Positions 33,386 to 41,400 of a stretch of 58,805 bases of DNA are shown piece by piece; within the stretch, counting starts at the first letter, position 1, and each line of letters starts with the position of its first letter. Made by a program: the position numbers and the translations under genes. The stretch lies in assembly GCA_031413635.1 (NCBI GenBank), contig JANOFM010000079.1, positions 1 to 58,805 of the forward strand. Direction: 5' to 3'. The notes under the pieces are model-generated. The model was not told where the DNA came from and made no database searches. It saw only the letters and a program-made list of their open reading frames with translations. Source of the DNA: SZUA-430 sp031413635 (GTDB taxonomy: Bacteria; Pseudomonadota; Alphaproteobacteria; Micropepsales; Micropepsaceae).

Positions 33386-35470
33386 ATGCGTCCGGAGATT
33401 CTGTTTCCCCTGTTCGCCGAAGTCGGTTCCTTGCCCGGCGTCGGCCCGCGTTTCGCCAAGCTGATCGCCAAGATCGCAGGGCCGCGTTTGATCGACCTGA
33501 TATGGCACCGGCCGATCGCGCTCCTCGATTGGCGGCGCCAGTCGACGATTGCCGAAGCGCCCGAAAACACGACTGTCACCCTGAAACTGACGCTCGTCGA
33601 ACACACCCCACCGCGTACCCCGCGCCTACCCTATAAAATCCGCGCCAGCGACGACACGGGTTTCATCGACCTCGTCTTTTTCCGCGCCCATAAGGACTAC
33701 TTGAAAAACACCCTGCCCGTGGGCGAGGTGCGTTACATCAGCGGCAAGGTCGAGCATTTCAATGAGCGCCCCCAAATGGCGCACCCCGAACGCGTGTTGA
33801 GCGAGCAAGCATTCGCCACTGCTCCCGCAATCGAACCGGTTTATGGTTCGACCGAAGGACTGCCTCAACGCACGTTGACGCGAACTGTCGCACAGGCCGT
33901 CGAAAAAGCGCCTCACCTTCCCGAGTGGCAGGACGAAGCATGGTTGCGCAAGCAATCCTGGTCCGATTGGCACACCGCCCTCAGATCGCTGCATGCGCCG
34001 AAAACACAAAGCGATCTCGACCCGGACCACCCCGCGCGAAGGCGTTTGGCCTTCGACGAATTGCTGGCAAGCCAACTCGCATTGTGCCTGGCCCGCGCTC
34101 ACATGCGGCGCGTACGGGGGCGCGCACTGAAAGGCGATGGCAGCTTGCGTTCCAGGGCGATCGCCGCCTTGCCGTTCGAACTGACAAAGTCGCAAATTGA
34201 AGCCCTGGTCGAAATTGAGGCCGACATGGCAAAGCCCGAGCGCATGCTTCGGCTGCTGCAGGGCGACGTCGGATCCGGGAAGACCCTCGTTGCGTTCATT
34301 GCGATGCTCAACGCCATCGAGTGCGGCGCGCAAGCAGCCCTCATGGCGCCGACCGAAGTCTTGGCGCGCCAGCACGCCGCCGTGCTCGCGCCGCTGGCCG
34401 CATCCGTTGGCGTCTCGCTGGCGCTGCTCACGGGACGAGATCGCGGCCGCGAGCGGGACGCCATCGTGCAAAGCTTGAAATCCGGCGAACTCAAGATCCT
34501 GATCGGCACCCACGCGCTGATCACCGAAAGCGTCATATTCTACGATCTCGCTTTGGTCGTCGTGGACGAACAACATCGCTTCGGCGTGCACCAGCGCCTG
34601 GCGCTGTCGGGCAAAGGCGATCAACCCGCCGACATCCTGGTGATGACCGCCACCCCAATTCCGCGGACGCTGGCGTTAACCGCCTACGGCGATATGGACA
34701 TGTCGCGCCTGACGGAAAAACCGGCCGGGCGCAAACCTATCGCCACTCGCGCTATCCCGCTGTCCAGGCTCGACGAAGTCACAGGGGCCATCGAACGCGC
34801 CATCGGTCAAGGCGACCGCGTCTTTTGGGTCTGTCCGCTCGTCGAGGAAAACGAAGACCTCGATCTAACCGCCGCTGAGCAACGGTTCGACGTACTCAAG
34901 TCTGTGTTCGGCGAGCGCGTCCGTCTGGTTCACGGCCGTATGAAGGCCGCGGAAAAAGATCAAGCCATCGCCGACTTCCGCGACGGCAAGGCACAACTCC
35001 TTGTTGCCACCACGGTGATCGAAGTGGGTATCGACGTGCCCGACGCCACCATCATCGTCATCGAACACGCCGAGCGTTTCGGCCTCGCCCAACTCCATCA
35101 GTTGCGCGGTCGCGTCGGTCGCGGCACAAAGCCATCGACCTGCTTGCTGCTTTACCAATCGCCCCTGGGCGACACCGCGCGCGCGCGCCTCGACTGTTTG
35201 CGCAATACCGACGACGGCTTCGTCATCGCCGAGGAAGACCTGCGTCTGCGCGGCGCTGGGGAACTTCTGGGCGAACGCCAATCGGGCCTGCCGAATTTCC
35301 AATTTGCCGATCTCGCGCTCCACGGCGAACTCGTCGCCGCTGCCCGCGACGACGCGAAACTCATCCTCGCGCGCGACCCCGAACTAGCGACCACGCGCGG
35401 CCAAGCGTTGCGAACGATGCTTTATCTGTTTGAACAAGACGAAGCGGTGCGCACGATCCGCGCCGGCTAG
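33386..35470 (+). CDS. recG: ATP-dependent DNA helicase RecG
   Basis: RecG is a superfamily 2 double-strand DNA translocase that remodels stalled replication forks and recombination intermediates. The wedge/OB domain occupies 1-270 (opening with LPGVGPRFAKLIAKI). Helicase motifs are intact: GDVGSGKT (about 293-300), VVDEQHRFG near 391, MTATPIPRTL, and QLRGRVGRG near the C-terminus. Length is 694 aa, normal. The TRG-type hairpin region follows motif VI. It faces sdhE-mfd, an arrangement common in the class. Confidence 0.96.
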   Translation: MRPEILFPLFAEVGSLPGVGPRFAKLIAKIAGPRLIDLIWHRPIALLDWRRQSTIAEAPENTTVTLKLTLVEHTPPRTPRLPYKIRASDDTGFIDLVFFRAHKDYLKNTLPVGEVRYISGKVEHFNERPQMAHPERVLSEQAFATAPAIEPVYGSTEGLPQRTLTRTVAQAVEKAPHLPEWQDEAWLRKQSWSDWHTALRSLHAPKTQSDLDPDHPARRRLAFDELLASQLALCLARAHMRRVRGRALKGDGSLRSRAIAALPFELTKSQIEALVEIEADMAKPERMLRLLQGDVGSGKTLVAFIAMLNAIECGAQAALMAPTEVLARQHAAVLAPLAASVGVSLALLTGRDRGRERDAIVQSLKSGELKILIGTHALITESVIFYDLALVVVDEQHRFGVHQRLALSGKGDQPADILVMTATPIPRTLALTAYGDMDMSRLTEKPAGRKPIATRAIPLSRLDEVTGAIERAIGQGDRVFWVCPLVEENEDLDLTAAEQRFDVLKSVFGERVRLVHGRMKAAEKDQAIADFRDGKAQLLVATTVIEVGIDVPDATIIVIEHAERFGLAQLHQLRGRVGRGTKPSTCLLLYQSPLGDTARARLDCLRNTDDGFVIAEEDLRLRGAGELLGERQSGLPNFQFADLALHGELVAAARDDAKLILARDPELATTRGQALRTMLYLFEQDEAVRTIRAG

Positions 35471-35514
35471 AGCGTGTTTGTCTTAGGCCGAACTGTCCCC
35501 GGGTCCTGCAGCTG

Positions 35515-35691
35515 CGATTCAGCTTCACCACAAAGCCACTAAGGTAACGAAGACTCACGAAGAAAGATCGGTTGAGCGGGTTCCGCGCCCGGCCTCTCGG
35601 ACGGCGGATCGTGCGAGCGTAGCTGGCCCGCGAGGCGCCGCAGCTTCGTGAGCCTTCGTGACCTTAGTGGCTTTGTGGTGAAGCTGAATCG
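35515..35691. repeat. 177-bp element with 48-nt near-perfect inverted arms
   Basis: The left arm 35515-35562 and the right arm 35644-35691 are reverse complements over 48 nt with two mismatches; an 81-nt GC-rich centre separates them. Within each arm a CACNAAG-like unit recurs (CCACAAAG, CCACTAAG, TAACGAAG, CTCACGAAG). It fills the space between the convergent recG and LysR-type genes, so it could act as a two-way terminator, or be a miniature mobile or REP-like element. No transposase or clear target duplication is visible. Confidence 0.8.
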
Positions 35692-35720
35692 ACATCGATT
35701 CCAGCAATGACGAATTCGCT

Positions 35721-36593
35721 CTAGGCGACGCGAACAACGTCAAGCAGCCAGGCCCGAAACGCCTTCAAGGCAACAGAGCATTCCTGCGCGGGACGATACA
35801 CCAGGTACCACCCCTTGCCCCTCGGCACCGAGAGCGTGAATGGCCGCACGAGGCGCCTGGCCGCAAGATCATCGACGACGAAGGGCGCACGCGCCATCGC
35901 AACTCCCATCCCGTCCAGTGCCGCCTGCAGGGCGAAAGCCGGATAGTCGAATTGCCTCGCATGGCTGAGATCCAGTTCGACCATCGCCGCATGCAACCAC
36001 AACCGCCAATCGTCGGGGTCGTTCGTGACCTGAAGGATTGTTGCCTTCGCCAGATCCGATGGGCTGCGCAATGCTCTTGCCATCGCCGGTGTGCAGACCG
36101 GAAAGAGATCGGCGGTGAACAAAAAGTGCGATGTATATCCAGGCCAAACTCCATCGCCCGCCCGGAGCGCCGCCGTCCAATCCGGCCGCATGGGATCGGC
36201 TTCCGCAATCGCGGTGGACAGCTGGATGTCGATGCCTGGATGCAACTTATGAAAACCCGTAAGTCGCGGGATGAGCCAGCGCATCGCCAGGGTCGGCCCC
36301 GCCCCGATCAGCAACGCGCGCGACGACGCGGCCGTCACCCGGTCGGTCGCTTGCGCAATCCGCTCGAACGCCAACGACAGCTCGGCGAGATAAACACGCC
36401 CCGGCTCGGTCAGAACCAAGCCGTTCGCCAACCGATCGAACAAACCAACGTCCAAACGCTGTTCGAGCAGTTTCACAAGCCGGCTGATGGCCGACGGCGA
36501 AACATGAAGCTCGGCGGCGGCGGCGACGAAACTGCCCGTGCGCGCGGCGGCCTCGAATGCCCGCAGTCCATTCAATGGCAACAACGACGTCAC
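35721..36593 (-). CDS. LysR-family transcriptional regulator (GcvA-like)
   Basis: A 290-residue regulator. The N-terminal winged helix-turn-helix reads LNGLRAFEAAARTGSFVAAA (7-26), ELHVSPSAISRLVKLLEQRL (28-47). The effector domain follows (about 90-290), with the PRLTGFHKLHPGIDIQLS opening of the GcvA-like group. It is divergent from the TauE/SafE exporter gene by 97 bp, the usual arrangement for a regulator and its target. The effector is unknown. Confidence 0.93.
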   Translation of the reverse strand: MTSLLPLNGLRAFEAAARTGSFVAAAAELHVSPSAISRLVKLLEQRLDVGLFDRLANGLVLTEPGRVYLAELSLAFERIAQATDRVTAASSRALLIGAGPTLAMRWLIPRLTGFHKLHPGIDIQLSTAIAEADPMRPDWTAALRAGDGVWPGYTSHFLFTADLFPVCTPAMARALRSPSDLAKATILQVTNDPDDWRLWLHAAMVELDLSHARQFDYPAFALQAALDGMGVAMARAPFVVDDLAARRLVRPFTLSVPRGKGWYLVYRPAQECSVALKAFRAWLLDVVRVA

Positions 36594-36604
36594 GATAGCC
36601 CCAG

Positions 36605-36620
36605 CTTATCTCAGCCTAAG
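36605..36620. promoter_or_regulatory. Possible LysR-type operator
   Basis: CTTA-N8-TAAG lies in the divergent LysR-TauE interval; it is followed by a second AT-rich TAGCATAAAT. The inverted arms have the size and place of a LysR recognition site. The match is short, so support is modest. Confidence 0.3.
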
Positions 36621-36690
36621 CCTAGCATAAATCGGCGCGACAAGCCGGGAAATCAGCGCCACAGTCATTCATCAACAGTGAGTTCGAATC

Positions 36691-37437
36691 ATGCTCGCAG
36701 CCATCCCTTTCAGCCTGTCCATCGGCGCTGTGGTTATCGTTACCTCGATCATATCGGGCATTTTCGGCATGGTCGGCGGGCTGATCCTTATGCTGATCCT
36801 CGGCGTGCTTCTGCCCGTCCAAACCGCGATGGTACTGCACGGCATCACACAGTTCGTCTCCAACGGTTGGCGCGCGATTCTCTGGCGCCAATGGATCGAT
36901 TGGAAGGTCGTCGGGCTCTATTCCCTTGGTGCCCTGCCTGCCATCGCCATCCCGATCTTGTTCGCCTACGTACCGGAAAAGCCGGTCATGCTGATTACGC
37001 TCGGCCTGGTGCCCTATCTCGCTGCGGCGCTACCTGCGCGATGGGCACTCGATGCGACGAAGTCGTGGCATGCGGTCGCGTGCGGATTTTCGGTCGCCGG
37101 GCTTCAGCTTATCGCCGGGGTCGCTGGTCCCTTGCTCGACACGTTCTTTGTGCGCTCCGCGCTAGACCGGCGCGCCGTCGTCGCGACCAAAGCGGTAACC
37201 CAGGCGATCAGCCACACGCTCAAGGTCGGTTACTACGGCACACTCCTGTCCCAAGTTCCGGCCCTCGGCCTCGATGTCTACGGCGCGGCAATCGCCGCCG
37301 CAGTCATCGGCACCACGCTTGCCGGGCCGGTTCTCGAGAAAATGTCGAACGAGAATTTTCGCCGCTGGACCAAGACGATCGTGCTCGTCGTCGGCGGCAT
37401 TTCCATCGCGCAAGGCCTGTGGTTGCTCGCCGGTTGA
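36691..37437 (+). CDS. TauE/SafE family exporter
   Basis: A 248-residue inner-membrane protein with seven or eight helices. The start, IVTSIISGIFGMVGGLILMLIL (about 16-37), is the TauE/SafE first repeat, and a second repeat follows in the C-terminal half (AGLQLIAGVAGPLLDTFFVR). The family exports sulfite, sulfoacetate or other organic sulfonates. The substrate here is unknown, though a role in sulfur balance would suit the sulfatase and cysD-cysNC genes elsewhere. Probably controlled by the divergent LysR gene. Confidence 0.87.
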   Translation: MLAAIPFSLSIGAVVIVTSIISGIFGMVGGLILMLILGVLLPVQTAMVLHGITQFVSNGWRAILWRQWIDWKVVGLYSLGALPAIAIPILFAYVPEKPVMLITLGLVPYLAAALPARWALDATKSWHAVACGFSVAGLQLIAGVAGPLLDTFFVRSALDRRAVVATKAVTQAISHTLKVGYYGTLLSQVPALGLDVYGAAIAAAVIGTTLAGPVLEKMSNENFRRWTKTIVLVVGGISIAQGLWLLAG

Positions 37438-37468
37438 CGCTACCCATCCGGGCGTCGCACTGTTTGGC

Positions 37469-38461
37469 ATGTCGGCGAACGAACCAGAATTCGGCCCTGC
37501 CTTTGCGCAAGTTGTCGCCCGCGCCATCGCGGGGATCTCGACCATCGCAAACCTCAAACGCCTTTCCGGCGGCGCAAGTCAGGAAACGTGGTCGTTCGAC
37601 GGCATAGGCCCAACGGGCACCACGCCGCTCATCCTGCGCCGGGCGCCGGGCGGCAGGACGGTTCAACGCTCCGGCAATGCAGTGCCCCTCGCGACGGAGG
37701 CTAAAGTCATCAGGCTGGCCAAGGCCGCGGGCGTGCCCGTTCCGTGGGTGCCGTATGTCCTAACCGAAGACGACAATTTGGGTCCTGGCTACGTCATGGG
37801 CCGCGTCGAAGGCGAGACCATCGCGCGGAAGATCCTACGCGACCCCGACTACGCCGAAGCGCGGCCGAAACTCGCGCGCCAATGCGGCCAGATCCTCGCG
37901 GCCATCCATGCTCTCGACAGATCGCCGCTCGGAGAATTGAACGTCGTACCCGCCGACGTTCAGCTCGACCAATATCGCACACTCTATGACACCTACGACT
38001 ACCCGCACCCGGTCTTCGAAGTGGCCTTCAAGTGGCTTGAGCAACGCCTGCCCGCCTCGCCTCAGATGACACTCGTCCATGGCGACTTCAGAAACGGCAA
38101 CCTGATGATCGGCCCCGATGGCGTGCGCGCCGTGCTCGATTGGGAATTGGTCCATATCGGCGATCCGGCGGAAGACCTTGGCTGGATCTGTGTTAACTCC
38201 TGGCGCTTCGGCGAGTCCAAGAAAGTCGTGGGCGGTTTCGGCGACGTAAACGATCTGCTCGCCGCTTACGCCGACGCCGGCGGCAAAGGCATGACCGCCG
38301 ATCGGGTAAAATTCTGGGAGATCTTCGGCACTCTCAAATGGGGCATTATGTGCATGACCATGTACCAAGCCTTCGCTCAAGGGTCTGATCGCACGGTCGA
38401 ACGCGCGGCCATCGGGCGGCGCTCGTCCGAAACGGAAATCGATCTGATCAATCTCCTCTAA
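37469..38461 (+). CDS. APH-fold phosphotransferase
   Basis: The ATG at 37469 gives 330 aa; an upstream in-frame ATG would lie inside the TauE gene and add sequence without coding character. The kinase fold is clear: LKRLSGGASQETWSF opening near 29-43, LILRRAP with the ATP-binding Lys replaced by Arg, the catalytic loop VHGDFRNGNLMI, and the metal-binding VLDWELVHIGDP. The relatives (ACAD10/11-like aminoglycoside phosphotransferase family) occur with DUF6285 and acyl-CoA dehydrogenase genes in hydroxy- or branched-acid breakdown. The next gene, 17 bp on, is the DUF6285 partner. No acyl-CoA dehydrogenase is adjacent here. Confidence 0.88.
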   Translation: MSANEPEFGPAFAQVVARAIAGISTIANLKRLSGGASQETWSFDGIGPTGTTPLILRRAPGGRTVQRSGNAVPLATEAKVIRLAKAAGVPVPWVPYVLTEDDNLGPGYVMGRVEGETIARKILRDPDYAEARPKLARQCGQILAAIHALDRSPLGELNVVPADVQLDQYRTLYDTYDYPHPVFEVAFKWLEQRLPASPQMTLVHGDFRNGNLMIGPDGVRAVLDWELVHIGDPAEDLGWICVNSWRFGESKKVVGGFGDVNDLLAAYADAGGKGMTADRVKFWEIFGTLKWGIMCMTMYQAFAQGSDRTVERAAIGRRSSETEIDLINLL

Positions 38462-38478
38462 CCCAAGGCACTGCCGGC

Positions 38479-38859
38479 ATGATGGACCAACCTTCCGCGC
38501 TCGAGCTTGTTACGGCGGTACGCGAGTTCATCGAAAAGCATGCGATCCCCCAACTTCAGGGCCACACCGCATTTCACGCCCGCGTGGCGGCGAACGCTCT
38601 CGCCATCGTTGGGCGCGAACTTGAACAGGGAGCCGACGCCGACACGAACGAGCATGACCGTTTGAAACAGATCCTCGGAACGGACGGCACGCTCGAGCGG
38701 CTAAATCGCGAGCTATGCCGCCGCTTGCGTGCAAACGAGATCTCATTCGATCAACCGAACCTGGCGGCACATCTGGTCGAAACGACGCTCGCGAAAGTTG
38801 CAATCGATCAACCGACATACTCTGGATTTGTGCACTCACCCCACCGCACCAAAATTTGA
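38479..38859 (+). CDS. DUF6285 domain protein
   Basis: A 126-residue helical protein starting with the pattern ELVTAVREFIEKHAIPQLQG and FHARVAANALAIVGREL, marks of DUF6285. It lies 17 bp after the phosphotransferase gene; such pairs recur in proteobacteria and probably form a complex or a common pathway. No catalytic residues are obvious. It ends with SPHRTKI. Confidence 0.85.
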   Translation: MMDQPSALELVTAVREFIEKHAIPQLQGHTAFHARVAANALAIVGRELEQGADADTNEHDRLKQILGTDGTLERLNRELCRRLRANEISFDQPNLAAHLVETTLAKVAIDQPTYSGFVHSPHRTKI

Positions 38860-38887
38860 AGTGTTGCGAAATTAGCACGCACAAGAG

Positions 38888-40126
38888 ATGAATGTTGCAG
38901 GCGCGCCTCGCCGACGCGGGCCCGTGATACGACACCCACCGGCTTCGATTCGGGGGCGCGTCGCCATGGCGACCAGAGGTCGCACAGTTATCTACGGTTT
39001 CGGTATCTTGTTGGGGCTGTTGGCCCTGACGGTGATTGCAGCCTATGCGTCGCGCGACAATCTTATTCGCTACACGCTGAACCCAGACCGGAGTTTCGGC
39101 GAAGGAGCCCAACCGACCGCGCCCGATTACGCCAACAAATCCGCGTGGGCAGTTGCACCGCAAACCGCAACCAAACCGGTCGACGTTTTTTTCATCTACC
39201 CGACCTCATATTTCGCCGGCGAGTATTGGAACGCGCCCATCAGCAACGGCGCGGTGCGCGAACGCATCGCACGCGCCATCTCACCGCTTTACGCGGCGCC
39301 CTTCGCCGCGTCCGCCAATCTTTTCATTCCGCTCTATCGTCAGGCGGCCCCGTACAGCTTCATGACCGGAAGCGAAGACGGCCGCGAAGCGCGCGAACTT
39401 GCCTATACCGACGTGGCGCTCGCGTTTAGATCGTTCATCGTAGCGCGCAACCAGGGTCGTCCGTTCGTCATCGCCGGATACGGACAGGGCGGACTCTATG
39501 GACTGCGCCTCATCTCGGAAATGAGTGCCGCCAACCGCGGCCGCCTGGTTGCGGGCTATCTGTTGGAAGTCCCGCTGCCCGTCGAAGTGATCAAGGCGAT
39601 GTCGACCGCGACGCCGCTGTGCGAGTCGCCCGATCAGACCGGCTGCATCATCACTTGGCATTCGACCTCGCAGAACGCGCGCGGCGACCTGCCGCGCCAG
39701 AACGCGCTGGTATGGCGTCCCGGAGGCGGGTTCGATGCCACGCGCGGGCGAGAACTCGCATGCGTAAACCCGCTGACATGGACGGTATCGGGGCGCGCCG
39801 GCTCGTCCGACATGAACCTCGGGTCGGCCGAGCTCTCGGAATTTTCAGGCAACGGAATCGTCCTGACGCGTGCCCTGACGTCCGCGGATTGCTGGAACGG
39901 CTTGCTGTTCGTCGACGTCACGCCCGATCCGATCTTCTTTTGGGCCGGACCACGCTACCGGGAATTGTTCCCCTCGCGCATCAATCCGTTCTTTGCCGAC
40001 ATCAAGGACAACGTCGCGCGCCGTGTTGAGTCGTTTGCGGCGCAGGCAAGTCTGCCAACCCCACCCGAAGAAGCAATGATCGCGGACCCGGAAACCGCCA
40101 AGACGGAATCCAAACCGTCGAACTAG
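38888..40126 (+). CDS. DUF3089 protein lacking the hydrolase nucleophile
   Basis: Of 412 residues, one N-terminal membrane helix (IYGFGILLGLLALTVIAAY) anchors the protein, followed by the DUF3089 domain, an alpha/beta-hydrolase-like fold. In this family the elbow is normally GHSQG; here it is GYGQG (in VIAGYGQGGLYGLRL), so the Ser is Gly and the His is Tyr. The C-terminal region expected to give the catalytic His reads FPSRINPFFADIKDNV with no His. It is therefore probably a non-catalytic member. The start is uncertain: 38888 or the ATG at 38966 (MATRGRTVIYG). The stop shares CTAG with the convergent thiolase. Confidence 0.82.
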   Translation: MNVAGAPRRRGPVIRHPPASIRGRVAMATRGRTVIYGFGILLGLLALTVIAAYASRDNLIRYTLNPDRSFGEGAQPTAPDYANKSAWAVAPQTATKPVDVFFIYPTSYFAGEYWNAPISNGAVRERIARAISPLYAAPFAASANLFIPLYRQAAPYSFMTGSEDGREARELAYTDVALAFRSFIVARNQGRPFVIAGYGQGGLYGLRLISEMSAANRGRLVAGYLLEVPLPVEVIKAMSTATPLCESPDQTGCIITWHSTSQNARGDLPRQNALVWRPGGGFDATRGRELACVNPLTWTVSGRAGSSDMNLGSAELSEFSGNGIVLTRALTSADCWNGLLFVDVTPDPIFFWAGPRYRELFPSRINPFFADIKDNVARRVESFAAQASLPTPPEEAMIADPETAKTESKPSN

Positions 40127-41325
40127 GCGCCCTGCGCACCGATGATCGCGACCGAACACACATTCATCGACGGCGAACCGCCCAGATTGTGCGTCAAGCC
40201 GACCTTCGGGTTCTTCAGCTGCCGCGCGCCGGCGCGACCTTGAAGCTGCAGATACATCTCGTAGAGCATCCGCAAACCGCTAGCCCCGATCGGATGGCCA
40301 AAACACTTCAAACCGCCGTCGATCTGACACGGCATTTTCCCGCCGGCGTCGTAAAACCCGTCCATCACATCGTGAACCGCCCGGCCTTCGTCGCTGATGA
40401 ACAGATCTTCCATCGTCACGAGCTCGGTGATCGAGAAGCAGTCGTGCACCTCCATCATCGAAATCTCGTCACGCGGCTTCTTGATTCCGGCCTCGTCGTA
40501 GGCGCGTTTCGCGGCAATGCGCGCGGTATGAAAATAGCTTCCGTCCCACGAGTTGTGCATGCTCTCAAGTCCGTTCGACAGCGCGAGCTGCAGCGCTTTG
40601 ACCGTGATGATATCCTTCTTGTCCATCGCACGCGCGATCTCGGGCGTCGTGACGATCGCGCACGCCGCGCCATCCGACACGCCGCAGCAATCGAACAGGC
40701 CCAGCGGCTCGGCGATCATCGGCGAGTTCAACGCCATCTCTTCCGTGATCGGTTTCTGCAGATGCGCTTTCGAGTTTTTGGCGCCGTTGTCGTGACTTTT
40801 GACCGACACATGCGCGATCGCGCGTTTCAGATCTTGCTTGGACACGCCATGCTTGGCGCGATAAGCCGACGCGAGTTGCGCAAAATTGCCCGGCGCCGAG
40901 CCGTTCGCCCCCCATTGCGGCAACAACGTACCCGGCTGGCCGGTCGGTAAACCGCCATAGCCCGTGTCCTTCAACTTCTCGACACCCAGCGCCAGCGCGA
41001 TGTCGCACGCACCGGCGGCAACCGCATAGACAGCGCCGCGAAATGCCTCGGACCCGGAGGCGCAGAAATTCTCGACCCGTGTGACCGCAATGTTGGGCAA
41101 GCGCAACGCAACCGACAATGGCGTTCCGCCTTTCCCGACTGATTGCTCGTCGATATGCGTCGACAACCACGCCGCCTGGATCTGGCTGGTTTCGACGCCG
41201 GCATCCTTCAGCGCCTCAAGGTAGCATTCGACCATCAGTTCTTCCGCACCCATGTCCCAGCGCTCGCCGAACTTCGAACAACCCATGCCGAGAATGGCGA
41301 CTTTATCCCTGATGCCGCTAGCCAT
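40123..41325 (-). CDS. Thiolase of the SCP2/acetyl-CoA acetyltransferase group
   Basis: A 400-residue thiolase that splits or forms 3-oxoacyl-CoA. The nucleophile Cys is in ENFCASGSEAFRGA (about 88-101), HDCFSITELV (about 291-300) stands where degradative thiolases have NEAF, and GHPIGASG carries the second His. These variants mark the SCP2/SCP-x group, whose partner is usually a DUF35 OB-fold protein. That partner is fused to the HMG-CoA-synthase-like gene immediately upstream on the same strand (75 bp away). The probable role is in a sterol, branched acid or acetoacetyl-CoA pathway. Confidence 0.9.
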   Translation of the reverse strand: MASGIRDKVAILGMGCSKFGERWDMGAEELMVECYLEALKDAGVETSQIQAAWLSTHIDEQSVGKGGTPLSVALRLPNIAVTRVENFCASGSEAFRGAVYAVAAGACDIALALGVEKLKDTGYGGLPTGQPGTLLPQWGANGSAPGNFAQLASAYRAKHGVSKQDLKRAIAHVSVKSHDNGAKNSKAHLQKPITEEMALNSPMIAEPLGLFDCCGVSDGAACAIVTTPEIARAMDKKDIITVKALQLALSNGLESMHNSWDGSYFHTARIAAKRAYDEAGIKKPRDEISMMEVHDCFSITELVTMEDLFISDEGRAVHDVMDGFYDAGGKMPCQIDGGLKCFGHPIGASGLRMLYEMYLQLQGRAGARQLKNPKVGLTHNLGGSPSMNVCSVAIIGAQGA

Positions 41326-41400
41326 GTTGAGTCTCCCAAATTCCGATCGATGCCATGTAACGACGCATTCCGGACCGTGTCAAAAAGCGGGCCGCCTCCC

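Noticed and set aside
35555..35743. Short frame inside the 177-bp inverted-repeat element
   Set aside because: It is made mainly of the repeat arms and loop; no ribosome site, and it overlaps the LysR gene end.
35952..37607. 551-codon rightward frame across the LysR and TauE genes
   Set aside because: It runs through two genes with clear families on either strand and shows no recognisable fold.
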